Shown here: in pieces, positions 14,962 to 22,663 of the stretch
Numbering within the stretch: position 1 is the first letter of the stretch
Layout: the number at the start of each line of letters is the position of its first letter
NCBI GenBank assembly: GCA_963747405.1
Contig: CAVVFG010000014.1
Location: 62,001 to 126,000, forward strand
Source: Fodinibacter sp963747405
GTDB lineage: Bacteria; Actinomycetota; Actinomycetes; Actinomycetales; Dermatophilaceae
Direction of reading: 5' to 3'
Length of the DNA: 64,000 nucleotides
Program-made: the position numbers and the translations under genes
Notes under the pieces: generated by a model
Seen by the model: the letters and a program-made list of their open reading frames with translations, nothing else
Told to the model about the DNA's origin: nothing
Databases searched by the model: none

Positions 14962-16410
14962 TTAAGCCAGGGGTGCTGCATGGCCGGCGGAGACCGTCTC
15001 CGCGACCGGGGTGAAGTACGCGGCTGGGGGCCGCGGGTCGCTGCTGATGGGGTCGCCCTGGGTGGCGGCCCATCGCCCGTAGAGCGCCGCACCGCGAGGG
15101 CCCGGCTGCTGGATGGCGGCGACCTCGACCGTGGGGGCCAGGGCACGGCGTGCGTCGAGGACCGACGGCATCCGGCTCCAGCCACCAGCGAGCACGAGTC
15201 GCTCGATGGGGACCCCGGCTGCGCCGAGGTGCGAGAGGAGGTCGGCGGCGTGCGCCGTGCTGTGGTCGAGCGCTGCGCGCCAGACCTTTCCCGGTGTCGG
15301 CGAGTCTCCGCGCAGGTGCACGGTGACGTCGTGGTCCGACATCGAGAAGCCTGAGATGCCGATGTCGCCACTGCGGTCGCCGCGCTCGCCGCGGTGGGCG
15401 AGCGACTCGCGGTCGACCCGGCTGCGGCCGTCCTCGTCGTCGGCGCCGAGCAGGCGCAGCACACGCTTGAGGACGAGCCCGGTGCGCATGCCGGCCAACA
15501 GCCCGGTCGTGCCGTGCACGACGTGCGGGTAGACCGAGACCCCGTGGGTGGTCAGCCGGCGCACGACGTGGGGGTCGGGCACGTGGCCGCTCGCGACGAG
15601 GAACGCCTCGGCGGTGCCGAAGCTGTCCATGGCGGATGCCGTGGAGGCCGAGCCCGCTGCCGCCGCGGCCACGGCATGGTCGTGACCGGCGACCGTGAGC
15701 ACCGCGCCGCGGGCGGCGAGGACGGGGTGGTCGGACCGCACCCGCCCGGCCGGTGTTCCGGCGCCGACGATCTCGGGCACCAGGCGCTCGTCGACACCGA
15801 GGTGGGCCAGGGCCGGCAGGTAGGGGGCGTTGGTGTGGATGTCGAGGAAGCCGGTGCGGCCCATCAGCGACAGCTCGGCCACCCGCCGGCCGCCGAGCTG
15901 CGCGATGACGAACTCGGGCAGCGACAGCCACTGCAACCCGGTGAGGGACAGCCCCTGGTCGCGCAGCCAGGCGATCTTGAACAGCGACGCCACGTGGGTG
16001 ACCGGGAGGCCGGTGCGAGCCGGGAAGTCGTGGGCCAGCTCGGGGGGCACCGCCTTCACCTGGTCGCAGCCGCGGGGGTCGAACCACGCGATGACCGGGG
16101 ATCGGGGTCGGCCGTCGTGGTCGACGAGCACCCCTGACTCGGCCATCGAGGTGAAGCCGATCGACCGCACGTGGAGCGGGCCGTGGCGGCCGTTGCCGCT
16201 TGCCACCGTCGTGGCCGCACGGGCGAGGAGGTCCTCGACGGCGGCCACGACGGCACGGGGGTCGCGCTCGGCGCAGCCGTCGCCGAGCTCGTCCCAGGTC
16301 GTGGCGACGGAGAGGTCGACCAGCCTGGTGCCGTCCTCGGCGAGCGCCGTCAGCTTGGTGACGGTGGTGCCGAGGTCGAAGCCGATGTCGACGACGAGGG
16401 GGTGGTTCAC
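14962..16410 (-). CDS. FGGY-family carbohydrate kinase
   Basis: 482 residues from a GTG start that overlaps the stop of the LacI gene. N-terminal phosphate loop: IGFDLGTTVTKLTAL (residues about 9-23). Central motifs include SVIAWFDPRG-like text (SPVIAWFDPRGCDQ) and LTVAGHDHAVAAAAAG, with MDSFGTAEAFLVASG near 255. The C-terminal ATP motif is LVLAGGWSRMPSVLDARR near 415. FGGY kinases phosphorylate pentoses, hexoses or polyols; in this operon the next enzyme is a 1-phosphofructokinase-like kinase, so phosphorylation of an imported ketohexose at C6 is the simplest reading. Confidence 0.88.
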   Translation of the reverse strand: MNHPLVVDIGFDLGTTVTKLTALAEDGTRLVDLSVATTWDELGDGCAERDPRAVVAAVEDLLARAATTVASGNGRHGPLHVRSIGFTSMAESGVLVDHDGRPRSPVIAWFDPRGCDQVKAVPPELAHDFPARTGLPVTHVASLFKIAWLRDQGLSLTGLQWLSLPEFVIAQLGGRRVAELSLMGRTGFLDIHTNAPYLPALAHLGVDERLVPEIVGAGTPAGRVRSDHPVLAARGAVLTVAGHDHAVAAAAAGSASTASAMDSFGTAEAFLVASGHVPDPHVVRRLTTHGVSVYPHVVHGTTGLLAGMRTGLVLKRVLRLLGADDEDGRSRVDRESLAHRGERGDRSGDIGISGFSMSDHDVTVHLRGDSPTPGKVWRAALDHSTAHAADLLSHLGAAGVPIERLVLAGGWSRMPSVLDARRALAPTVEVAAIQQPGPRGAALYGRWAATQGDPISSDPRPPAAYFTPVAETVSAGHAAPLA

Positions 16411-17417
16411 GACGACGCCTCCCGGGGCGGAAGCTCGCCGGACCCGCGCTGGATCAGGCGGGTGGGCAGGACGGTCTCGACCACGGGGGAGTGCGGGGTC
16501 TCGAGCCGGCGCTCGAGGTGGTCGAAGGCGGCGTGGGCCAGCGCGGTCGGGCGCTGGTCGACGACGGTGGTGGGCGGCGTCATCAGCTCGGCCAGCGGGA
16601 AGTCACCGAACACGACGACGGCGATGTCTTGGCGGTCGAGGCGCTTGAGGGCACGCAGCACGCCGAGCCCGACGAGCGGGGTCGACGCGAAGACGGCGGT
16701 GGGGCCGTCGGCGGGGGCGAGCATCGCCATGGCGAGCGGATAGGCCACCTCGCTGTTCCAGCAGCGGGTCTCGACCAGCTCCGGCTCGACGGTCAGGCCC
16801 GCCCCGACCAGGGCGTCGGTGTAGCCCGCGAGGCGGTCCTGCACCGTGGTGAACTCCTCGGTCTCGCCGAGGAACGCGATGCGGGTGTGGCCGTGGGCGA
16901 TGAGGTGGCGCACGGCCTCGACGGCCCCCTCGTGGTCGGTGACCCGCACGACGTCCTTGTCGTCGATGCTGCAGCGACGGTCGATGACGACGACCGGGAT
17001 GTCGTCCGGCAAGGCGGCCCGGGCGCTCTCGTCGTCGCCGAACGGAGCCACGAGCAACGCGGCGACGCCACGCCGCACGAGGCGCTCGACCTGGGTGCGG
17101 GCACGCAGCTCGTCCATGCCGGTGGAGGCGACGAGCACGTCCATCCCCATCTCCTGGGCACGTCGCTCGGTCACCGCGATGACCTCACCGAAGAACGGGT
17201 CGTTGAGGGAGTCGACGACGACGCCGATGGTCGGCAGCCTGCCGCCACCGAGGCGCTGCGCGGCGGGGTTGGGGTGGTAGTTCAGGGCTTTGATCGCGGC
17301 CTCGACGCGCGCCACTGTCTCGGCCCTGACTCCGCTCGCGCCGTTGATTACCCGCGAGACGGTCTTGATCGAGAAGCCCGACTCGCGGGCCACGTCGTAG
17401 ATCGTCGGCTCGCTCAC
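16407..17417 (-). CDS. LacI-family repressor of the sugar regulon
   Basis: 336 residues. The GTG start at 17417 overlaps the PfkB stop (GTGA). The helix-turn-helix is TIYDVARESGFSIKTVSRVI followed by the hinge YHPNPAAQRLGGG, then a periplasmic-binding-protein-like sugar domain starting at TIGVVVDSLNDPFFGEVI. Its likely operators are the two GACAGCGCTGTC palindromes at 18391 and 18458, in the divergent promoter region that serves both halves of the regulon. Being inside the operon, the repressor controls its own synthesis. The inducer is probably the imported sugar or its phosphate. Confidence 0.92.
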   Translation of the reverse strand: MSEPTIYDVARESGFSIKTVSRVINGASGVRAETVARVEAAIKALNYHPNPAAQRLGGGRLPTIGVVVDSLNDPFFGEVIAVTERRAQEMGMDVLVASTGMDELRARTQVERLVRRGVAALLVAPFGDDESARAALPDDIPVVVIDRRCSIDDKDVVRVTDHEGAVEAVRHLIAHGHTRIAFLGETEEFTTVQDRLAGYTDALVGAGLTVEPELVETRCWNSEVAYPLAMAMLAPADGPTAVFASTPLVGLGVLRALKRLDRQDIAVVVFGDFPLAELMTPPTTVVDQRPTALAHAAFDHLERRLETPHSPVVETVLPTRLIQRGSGELPPREASS

Positions 17418-18370
17418 GCCGGCACCCCCTGGGAGAGCCGCTCGAGGATGCCGTCGACCAGTGCCGGGTCGAGCATTCCGCCGCGCTCGTGCTGCACGGC
17501 TGCCGCGGCGACGGCCATGCCGTGACGCACCGCGGCGACGTCGTCGGCTCCGGTCGCGAGGGCGTGGGCGGTGCCGGCGAGGAACGAGTCGCCGGCGCCG
17601 ATCGGGTTGGCGACCGGCACGGTCACGGCGTCGACCCACCAGGTGCCGTCGGCGGTGCTGAGCGCGGCCCCGTGGGAGCCGGCGGTGACCACGGCCCGGC
17701 GGGCGCCCCGTGCGTGCAGCTCGCGGGCGGCGGCCACGCAGCGGTCGACGAGGTCGTCGCCCTGCTCCTCGACGTTCTCGTCGGTGCGGCCGTACAGCAG
17801 CGACTCGACCTCGCCGACGTTGGGGCTGACCAGGCCTGGACCGCTCGCCAAGGTGGCGCCGAGCACCGCGGGCGCCGCGTCGACGTGCACCGGCACGCCG
17901 CGCGCGTGCCCGGCCTCGACGACGTCGGCGTACAGGGTGGGCGGCACGTCCGGGGGCAGCGACCCCGAGCAGAGCACGGCAGCGGGGTGGGTCGCGTCGA
18001 GCTGGGCGGCGATCGTCGCGAGCAGCTCGTCGTGGTCCCACTCGTGCGGCTCGGGGCCACGGCCGTTCACGACGGTGACGCGCCCGGCATCCTCGAGGAG
18101 GATCAGTGCGAGACGGGTCTGTCCGCGGTGGGGCACGGGGAGGAAGTCGCAGCCCTCGGCAGCGAGCAGCTCGGCCAGCCGTGGGTCGGAGGCGGCGGAG
18201 AGGCCGATGAGGCGGGGCCGGCCACCGAGCGCCCGCAGCGTGCGGCAGACGTTGACCCCCTTGCCGCCTGCGGTGACCTCGGTGCGCGTCGCCCGGCTCA
18301 CCGAGCCGGGCACGAGAGAGGGCAGCCACGTGGTCACATCGATGCACGTGTTGGGGGTGACGACGAGCAT
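17414..18370 (-). CDS. 1-phosphofructokinase/tagatose-6-phosphate kinase family (PfkB)
   Basis: 318 residues, first gene of the seven-gene operon. PfkB signatures: VTAGGKGVNVCRTLRALGG (residues 33-51) and NPIGAGDSFLAG with catalytic base D261. The opening MLVVTPNTCIDVTTWLP is that of the FruK/LacC subgroup, which makes ketohexose 1,6-bisphosphates. With the upstream FGGY kinase it would give the bisphosphate substrate of the LacD-type aldolases. A LacI operator is centred about 26 nt upstream of the start codon. Confidence 0.9.
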   Translation of the reverse strand: MLVVTPNTCIDVTTWLPSLVPGSVSRATRTEVTAGGKGVNVCRTLRALGGRPRLIGLSAASDPRLAELLAAEGCDFLPVPHRGQTRLALILLEDAGRVTVVNGRGPEPHEWDHDELLATIAAQLDATHPAAVLCSGSLPPDVPPTLYADVVEAGHARGVPVHVDAAPAVLGATLASGPGLVSPNVGEVESLLYGRTDENVEEQGDDLVDRCVAAARELHARGARRAVVTAGSHGAALSTADGTWWVDAVTVPVANPIGAGDSFLAGTAHALATGADDVAAVRHGMAVAAAAVQHERGGMLDPALVDGILERLSQGVPA

Positions 18371-18389
18371 CGGGGCCTCCTTGCCCAGT

Positions 18390-18403
18390 AGACAGCGCTG
18401 TCA
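18390..18403. promoter_or_regulatory. LacI operator 1
   Basis: AGACAGCGCTGTCA: a perfect 12-bp palindrome (GACAGCGCTGTC, 18391-18402) and one base short of the 14-bp palindrome of operator 2. It lies 20 nt before the PfkB start codon, where a bound LacI dimer would block the - strand operon. Assignment to the local LacI protein is inference from position. Confidence 0.8.
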
Positions 18404-18418
18404 ACAGTGTTCGCACCC

Positions 18419-18447
18419 TTGCTCGGATGCCTCTCTCCGACTAAGGT
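18419..18447 (+). promoter_or_regulatory. Probable promoter of the second aldolase gene
   Basis: TTGCTC (18419-18424), 17 nt, then TAAGGT (18442-18447). The ATG at 18456 begins 8 nt after the -10, so the transcript is probably leaderless or nearly so. Operators flank the promoter on both sides. Confidence 0.5.
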
Positions 18448-18455
18448 ATGTGCCT

Positions 18456-19493
18456 ATGACAGCGCTGTCAATGCCCCACGTCCCATCCGCTGAGTCCGTC
18501 GGTCTCCTCCGCCGCATGTCGCGCATCACCGACGGGGCCGGGCTGATCCGCACGATCGCGATCGACCACCCCGACAACTACCTGCTCCTCTTCGACGACG
18601 ACCTCGCCAACGTCTCGTTCGAGGAGGTCGTCGAGTCCAAGCTCGAGATGATCGCCGAGCTGAGCAAGCACGCGACGTCCGTTCTCGCAGACCCGGTCTA
18701 CTGCTTCGGGCAGAGCATCGTCACTCGTGCGCTCCCCGGCGACGTCGGGGTCATCTCCGGCCTCGAGGACCTCTACTACACGCCCGCGACGAGCCCGGTC
18801 GGGTTCGACACGGTGCTGCGGCTCAAGGAGGGCTGGGGCCCGGCGAAGCTCTCGGCCCTCGGTGCCGACGCCGCCAAGCTCGTCGTCTTCCACCGCGCGG
18901 ACGGCGACGCAGCGGAGGTCGCACACCAGCACGAGGTGGTGGCCCAGGTCGCGAAGGACTGCCACGCCGTGGGGCTGCCGCTCGTCGTCGAGCCGCTGTG
19001 GTTCCCCGTGGCCGGCGAGTCGATGGACGACCCCGAGGTGCGCGAGCGCCGTCGCCGCAGCGTCATCAGCTCGGCGCGCAGCTTCCACGACGTCGGCACC
19101 GACATCATGAAGGTGGAGTTCCCGGTGCTCGACCTCACCGACCTCGATGCGGCCCACCAGGCCTGCGCCGATCTCGACGAGGCCATCGACGGCCCGTGGG
19201 TGCTGCTCAGTGCGGGGGTCACCTTCGAGGGGTTCCGCACCCAGGTCGACGTCGCGGCCGACCACGGCTGCAGCGGGTTCATGGCCGGGCGCGCCATCTG
19301 GGGCGACGCGGTGGGCCGGATGGGTGCCGAGCAGCGCGCCGCCGGCGCGGCGTTGGCGGCCCGCCGCCTCGACGAGCTGGCCGAGGTGCTCCGCGGGCGC
19401 GGTGCGCCCGCCTGGACCCCGGTGCCGATGGCCGACGCCGCCTCGGTGGTCGGCCCCACGTGGTACCGGTCGTCCGGCACGACCGCCGCGTGA
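18456..19493 (+). CDS. Second LacD-type (tagatose-bisphosphate) aldolase
   Basis: 345 residues. Class I aldolase of the LacD family with Schiff-base lysine K219 in DIMKVEFPVLDL and the phosphate-binding region GCSGFMAGRAIWGDAV. The N-terminus contains RTIAIDHPDNYLLLFDDD. The first ATG (18456) is used because a -10 lies 8 nt upstream; the alternative ATG at 18471 has no signal in front of it. Codons 1-5 form the LacI operator. It shares the regulon with the aldolase at 14048 and may be specific for another stereoisomer of the bisphosphate. A P-loop gene follows after 1 nt. Confidence 0.85.
   Translation: MTALSMPHVPSAESVGLLRRMSRITDGAGLIRTIAIDHPDNYLLLFDDDLANVSFEEVVESKLEMIAELSKHATSVLADPVYCFGQSIVTRALPGDVGVISGLEDLYYTPATSPVGFDTVLRLKEGWGPAKLSALGADAAKLVVFHRADGDAAEVAHQHEVVAQVAKDCHAVGLPLVVEPLWFPVAGESMDDPEVRERRRRSVISSARSFHDVGTDIMKVEFPVLDLTDLDAAHQACADLDEAIDGPWVLLSAGVTFEGFRTQVDVAADHGCSGFMAGRAIWGDAVGRMGAEQRAAGAALAARRLDELAEVLRGRGAPAWTPVPMADAASVVGPTWYRSSGTTAA
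18457..18470. promoter_or_regulatory. LacI operator 2, overlapping the start codon
   Basis: TGACAGCGCTGTCA is a perfect 14-bp palindrome that begins at the second base of the ATG at 18456, so codons 1-5 of the aldolase lie in the operator. Its centre is 67 bp from the centre of operator 1, which would allow a short repression loop over the intervening promoter. Confidence 0.82.
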
Positions 19494-19494
19494 C

Positions 19495-20121
19495 ATGAGC
19501 GGCGCGACGGGCGTGCCGGCCGATCCGGTGGTGGGTGGGGTCTCCCCGGTCGGCACGCTCGTCTGCGTCGGGGGTTCACCGGGCGCCGGGAAGACCACGG
19601 TCGGCGCGCTGGTCGCGGCGGCCGGCGGCCTGTGCCTCGTCGACCTCGACAGCGTGACCACGCCCCTGGTCGAGGCGTTCGCCGCCGTGCTCGGCACCGT
19701 CGCCGACCTCGACGCACCGCAGTTCGCCGCCCTGCGCGACGCCCGCTATGCCTGCCTGGCGTCGGTGGCCTCCGACAACCTGCGCGCCGGCCGCTCGGTG
19801 TTGACGGTGGCGCCGTACACCCGCGAGGCGGCCGATGCCGCGGCGTGGCGGGCGCTCGGGCGCAGCTGGGGCGCCGAGCGGGTCGTGCTCTGCTGGCTCG
19901 ACGTCGACCCCGACGAGGCCGCCGCCCGCGCCGCCACCCGAGGGCTGCCGCGCGACCTCGCGAAGACGGGGCGGTCGGGAGGAGGCGCAGGCGGTGCGGG
20001 AGGTGACGGCACGCCATCCCGCGTGGTCGACCGCGACGGCATGGACGTGGTGAGCGCGGGGCGAGCGACGTCGGCGCAGACGGCGGAACGCCTCGTCACC
20101 ATGCTGGGCGCCGTGACCTGA
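19495..20121 (+). CDS. P-loop ATPase/kinase-like protein of the sugar regulon
   Basis: 208 residues. Walker A is GGSPGAGKTT (about residues 26-35) in a typical beta-loop-helix; LCLVDLDSVTTPL resembles the acceptor region of small-molecule kinases, and VVLCWLDVDPDEAAAR the lid side of AAA_33/gluconate-kinase-like proteins. It begins one base after the aldolase stop, so it is co-transcribed and co-regulated. The substrate is unknown; phosphorylation of a sugar or sugar acid is a reasonable guess from context only. A glycine-rich insertion lies near residues 160-172. Confidence 0.7.
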   Translation: MSGATGVPADPVVGGVSPVGTLVCVGGSPGAGKTTVGALVAAAGGLCLVDLDSVTTPLVEAFAAVLGTVADLDAPQFAALRDARYACLASVASDNLRAGRSVLTVAPYTREAADAAAWRALGRSWGAERVVLCWLDVDPDEAAARAATRGLPRDLAKTGRSGGGAGGAGGDGTPSRVVDRDGMDVVSAGRATSAQTAERLVTMLGAVT

Positions 20122-20139
20122 CCGGGGGACAATGCCCCC

Positions 20140-21006
20140 ATGACCGAGGACTCCGCCGCCGTCGACCGGGCCCAGCGCGTGCTGGAGGAGGGGATCTCCA
20201 CCGACTTCGCGCAGGCCATGTCGTACGGGGCCTACCTCGACCTCGACACCCTGCTGTCTGCCCAGCACCCGCGCAGCCAGCCGGTGCAGCACGACGAGCT
20301 GCTCTTCATCGTGCAGCACCAGGTGGCCGAGCTGTGGCTGAAGCTGCTGCTGCACGAGCTGCACTCCGCCCGGGCGCTGGTCGCGGCCGACGAGCTGTCG
20401 CCGGCGCTGAAGCGGCTGGCCCGGGTGAAGCACGTGCAGAAGCAGCTCGTCGAGCAGTGGGACGTGCTGGCCACCCTCACCCCGAGCGAGTACGCGCTGA
20501 TCCGGCCGTTCCTGGCCACCAGCTCGGGGTTCCAGAGCCACCAGTACCGCGCGGTCGAGTTCCTCCTGGGCAACAAGAACGCCGACATGGTGCGCGTGTT
20601 CGAGCACTCGCCGGCCGAGCACGACTCGCTGCAGCAGCTGCTGGGCGAGCCCTCCCTCTACGACGAGTTCCTGCGCTACCTCTCGCGCCGCGGCTACGCG
20701 ATACCGGTGGCGGTGCTCGAGCGCGACGTCACCAAGCCCTACCGGCTCGACGACGACCTCGTCGAGGTGTTCGCGTCGGTCTATGCCGCGCCGGCCGAGC
20801 ACTGGGGGGTCTACGAGACGTGCGAGGAGCTCGTCGACATCGAGGACCTGTTCCAGCAGTGGCGGTTCCGCCACCTGCAGGTGGTCTCGCGCACCATCGG
20901 CCACAAGCAGGGCACGGGAGGCTCCAGCGGCGTCGACTTCCTGCGCCGGGCTCTCGACCTCACCTTCTTCCCCGAGCTCTACGCCGTGCGGGTGCGCGTC
21001 GAGTAG
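20140..21006 (+). CDS. kynA: Tryptophan 2,3-dioxygenase
   Basis: 288 residues, normal for bacterial enzymes. Opens L-tryptophan to N-formylkynurenine with haem iron and O2, the first step of kynurenine degradation. Family motifs: MSYGAYLDLDTLLSAQ, HDELLFIVQHQVAELWLKLL near residue 50, SSGFQSHQYRAVEFLLGNKN near 128 and TGGSSGVDFLR near 260. A GACAAT -10 (20128-20133) is exactly 6 nt before the ATG, with no Shine-Dalgarno, so it probably starts its own leaderless transcript although the stop of the P-loop gene is only 18 nt upstream. No other kynurenine genes are in the window. Confidence 0.95.
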   Translation: MTEDSAAVDRAQRVLEEGISTDFAQAMSYGAYLDLDTLLSAQHPRSQPVQHDELLFIVQHQVAELWLKLLLHELHSARALVAADELSPALKRLARVKHVQKQLVEQWDVLATLTPSEYALIRPFLATSSGFQSHQYRAVEFLLGNKNADMVRVFEHSPAEHDSLQQLLGEPSLYDEFLRYLSRRGYAIPVAVLERDVTKPYRLDDDLVEVFASVYAAPAEHWGVYETCEELVDIEDLFQQWRFRHLQVVSRTIGHKQGTGGSSGVDFLRRALDLTFFPELYAVRVRVE

Positions 21007-21026
21007 CCGGGGGCGCTGCGCCCGGT

Positions 21027-21097
21027 GACATGCAGTCGGCATCGTCGCCCTTCGGGCGCTGGCTCACCCCTGCCCGGTGAGTCACCGACTGCATGTC
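21027..21097. repeat. Long imperfect hairpin after kynA
   Basis: GACATGCAGTCGG (21027-21039) is matched by its exact reverse complement at 21085-21097, and a smaller hairpin (GCCC TTC GGGC) lies inside. It follows the kynA stop and may terminate its transcript before the PfkB gene. Confidence 0.65.
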
Positions 21098-21156
21098 CGG
21101 GGGAGCAGGGGCGCCGCACGCGGTCCATCGGGACCGCCCGACGGCATACTCGGCGC

Positions 21157-22104
21157 ATGCCCCGCGTCATCCACACCGCCCAGGCGCTCGTCGACGCGGT
21201 GATGGAGGTGCCGTCCCTACCCACCCGTGGCGGCAACGTGATGGCCACCTCGTACCGGCGCTACGCGGGGGGCGCCGTCACGATCCTGCTGGCCGCCGCC
21301 CGCTCGGGAGCCTCGTGCGTGCACGCCGGCGCGGTCGGCACCGGCCCCAACGGCGACCTCATCCGGTCGGCGCTGACCGCCGAGGGGGTGGTGGTGTCCT
21401 CGCCGCCGGTGCCCGACGTCGACACCGGTGTGTGCGTGGTGCTCGTCGAGACCAGCGCGGAACGCTCGTTCGTGACGACCCAGGGGGCCGAGCGGCGGAT
21501 CAGCGTCGAGTCGCTGGCGAGCAGCGCTCCGGTCACCGGCGACCTGGTCTGCGTCAGCGGCTACTCGCTGGTCGGCCTCACCCGCGACCCGCTGGTCGAG
21601 TGGCTCGACACCCTCGACCCCGGAGTCCTCGTCGTGCTCGACCCGGGCGCCGTGTTCGGTGACCTCGATGCCGACCTGCGCGAGCGGGTGCTGGCCCGCA
21701 CGAGCGTGTGGACGGGCAACGCCGACGAGGCCGCCGGGCTCACGGGCGTGCACGGGTTGCTCGAGGCCACCGAGGTGGTCGCCACCCTCCTGCCGCCGGA
21801 TGCCGTGACGGTCGTCCGCGACGGGCCGCGCGGCTGCGCGGTGCGTGAGCACGGCCGCACCCGGATGCTGCCGGGGCACCCGCAGCGCCCCGTCGACACC
21901 AACGGCGCCGGCGACACCCACACCGGGGTGCTGGTGGCCGAGCGCGCGGCCGGGGCCTCGTGGGCGCACGCCGCCGCGCGGGCCAACGCCGCCGGGGCCA
22001 TCAAGGTGACCCGGCGCGGGCCTGACACCGCACCGACCCGGGCCGAGATCGACGACTTCCTCGCCGGTGAGCCGCCCGGCCGCCGGACGCCGACCGGGGG
22101 CTAG
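21157..22104 (+). CDS. PfkB-family carbohydrate kinase
   Basis: 315 residues. PfkB signature 1 appears as YRRYAGGAVTILLAAARSGA (about residues 34-53) and signature 2 as DTNGAGDTHTGVLVAE near residue 247, with the catalytic aspartate in GAGD. Probably phosphorylates a sugar or nucleoside; the subgroup is not clear. A CATACT -10 (21145-21150) lies 6 nt before the ATG, so the gene is likely leaderless and independent of kynA. Its TAG overlaps the stop codon of the convergent chaB gene (CTAG). Confidence 0.85.
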   Translation: MPRVIHTAQALVDAVMEVPSLPTRGGNVMATSYRRYAGGAVTILLAAARSGASCVHAGAVGTGPNGDLIRSALTAEGVVVSSPPVPDVDTGVCVVLVETSAERSFVTTQGAERRISVESLASSAPVTGDLVCVSGYSLVGLTRDPLVEWLDTLDPGVLVVLDPGAVFGDLDADLRERVLARTSVWTGNADEAAGLTGVHGLLEATEVVATLLPPDAVTVVRDGPRGCAVREHGRTRMLPGHPQRPVDTNGAGDTHTGVLVAERAAGASWAHAAARANAAGAIKVTRRGPDTAPTRAEIDDFLAGEPPGRRTPTGG

Positions 22105-22505
22105 CTGCGGCTCTTGCGGGTCTCGCGGGCGTTGGCCTTCTGCAGCGCCTCGACGAGCTCGTCCTTGGTCATCGTCGAGCGCCCGGGCACGTCGAGCTTG
22201 CGGGCCAGCTCCATGAGGTGCTTCTTGCTGGCGTTGGCGTCGACACCGCCGGCGGTCTCCCCGCCGCCGCGTGCGGCGCGGCCCTTCTTGGCGGCCTGCT
22301 CGTCGGACGGCCCCTTGGAGTCCTTGGCCTCCCAGTGGTCGCCCACCTTCTCGAACGAGTGCTTCACCGCGGAGAACGCCGTCCGGTGGGCGCGCTCACC
22401 CTCGCCGTACTCGTCCACCGCGGAGTCGTGGGTCTCGACCCAGGTGCGCTGCGCCTTCTCGGGTGAGCGCGCAAGCGTCGCGGGCATCTCCTTCTTGCCG
22501 GGCAT
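22101..22505 (-). CDS. chaB: ChaB-family protein with Rho-N-like C-terminal domain
   Basis: 134 residues. The N-terminal half is ChaB: MPGKKEMPATLARSPEKAQR, then DEYGEGERAHRTAFSAVKHS. The C-terminal ~45 residues (SKKHLMELARKLDVPGRSTM, then TKDELVEALQKAN) form a Rho termination-factor N-like/SAP-like helical domain, a common actinobacterial fusion that suggests nucleic-acid binding. ChaB was named as a regulator of the ChaA antiporter in E. coli, but the function in actinobacteria is not established. Start ATG with GGAGGA upstream. Confidence 0.85.
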   Translation of the reverse strand: MPGKKEMPATLARSPEKAQRTWVETHDSAVDEYGEGERAHRTAFSAVKHSFEKVGDHWEAKDSKGPSDEQAAKKGRAARGGGETAGGVDANASKKHLMELARKLDVPGRSTMTKDELVEALQKANARETRKSRS

Positions 22506-22663
22506 GGCTCCTCCTTCGTCGCGGGCTGACGCCCCTTCAGTACCCGGCTGGACGAGGGGCCATGCACCCGCCGCGGACGAGGGGGAGCGAGGCCGCCAGC
22601 CCTGGCCGGCCGGGCGAGGGCCTCGACCCTGCGAGCCCAGCACCGCCACGCACCGAGCCCAGC

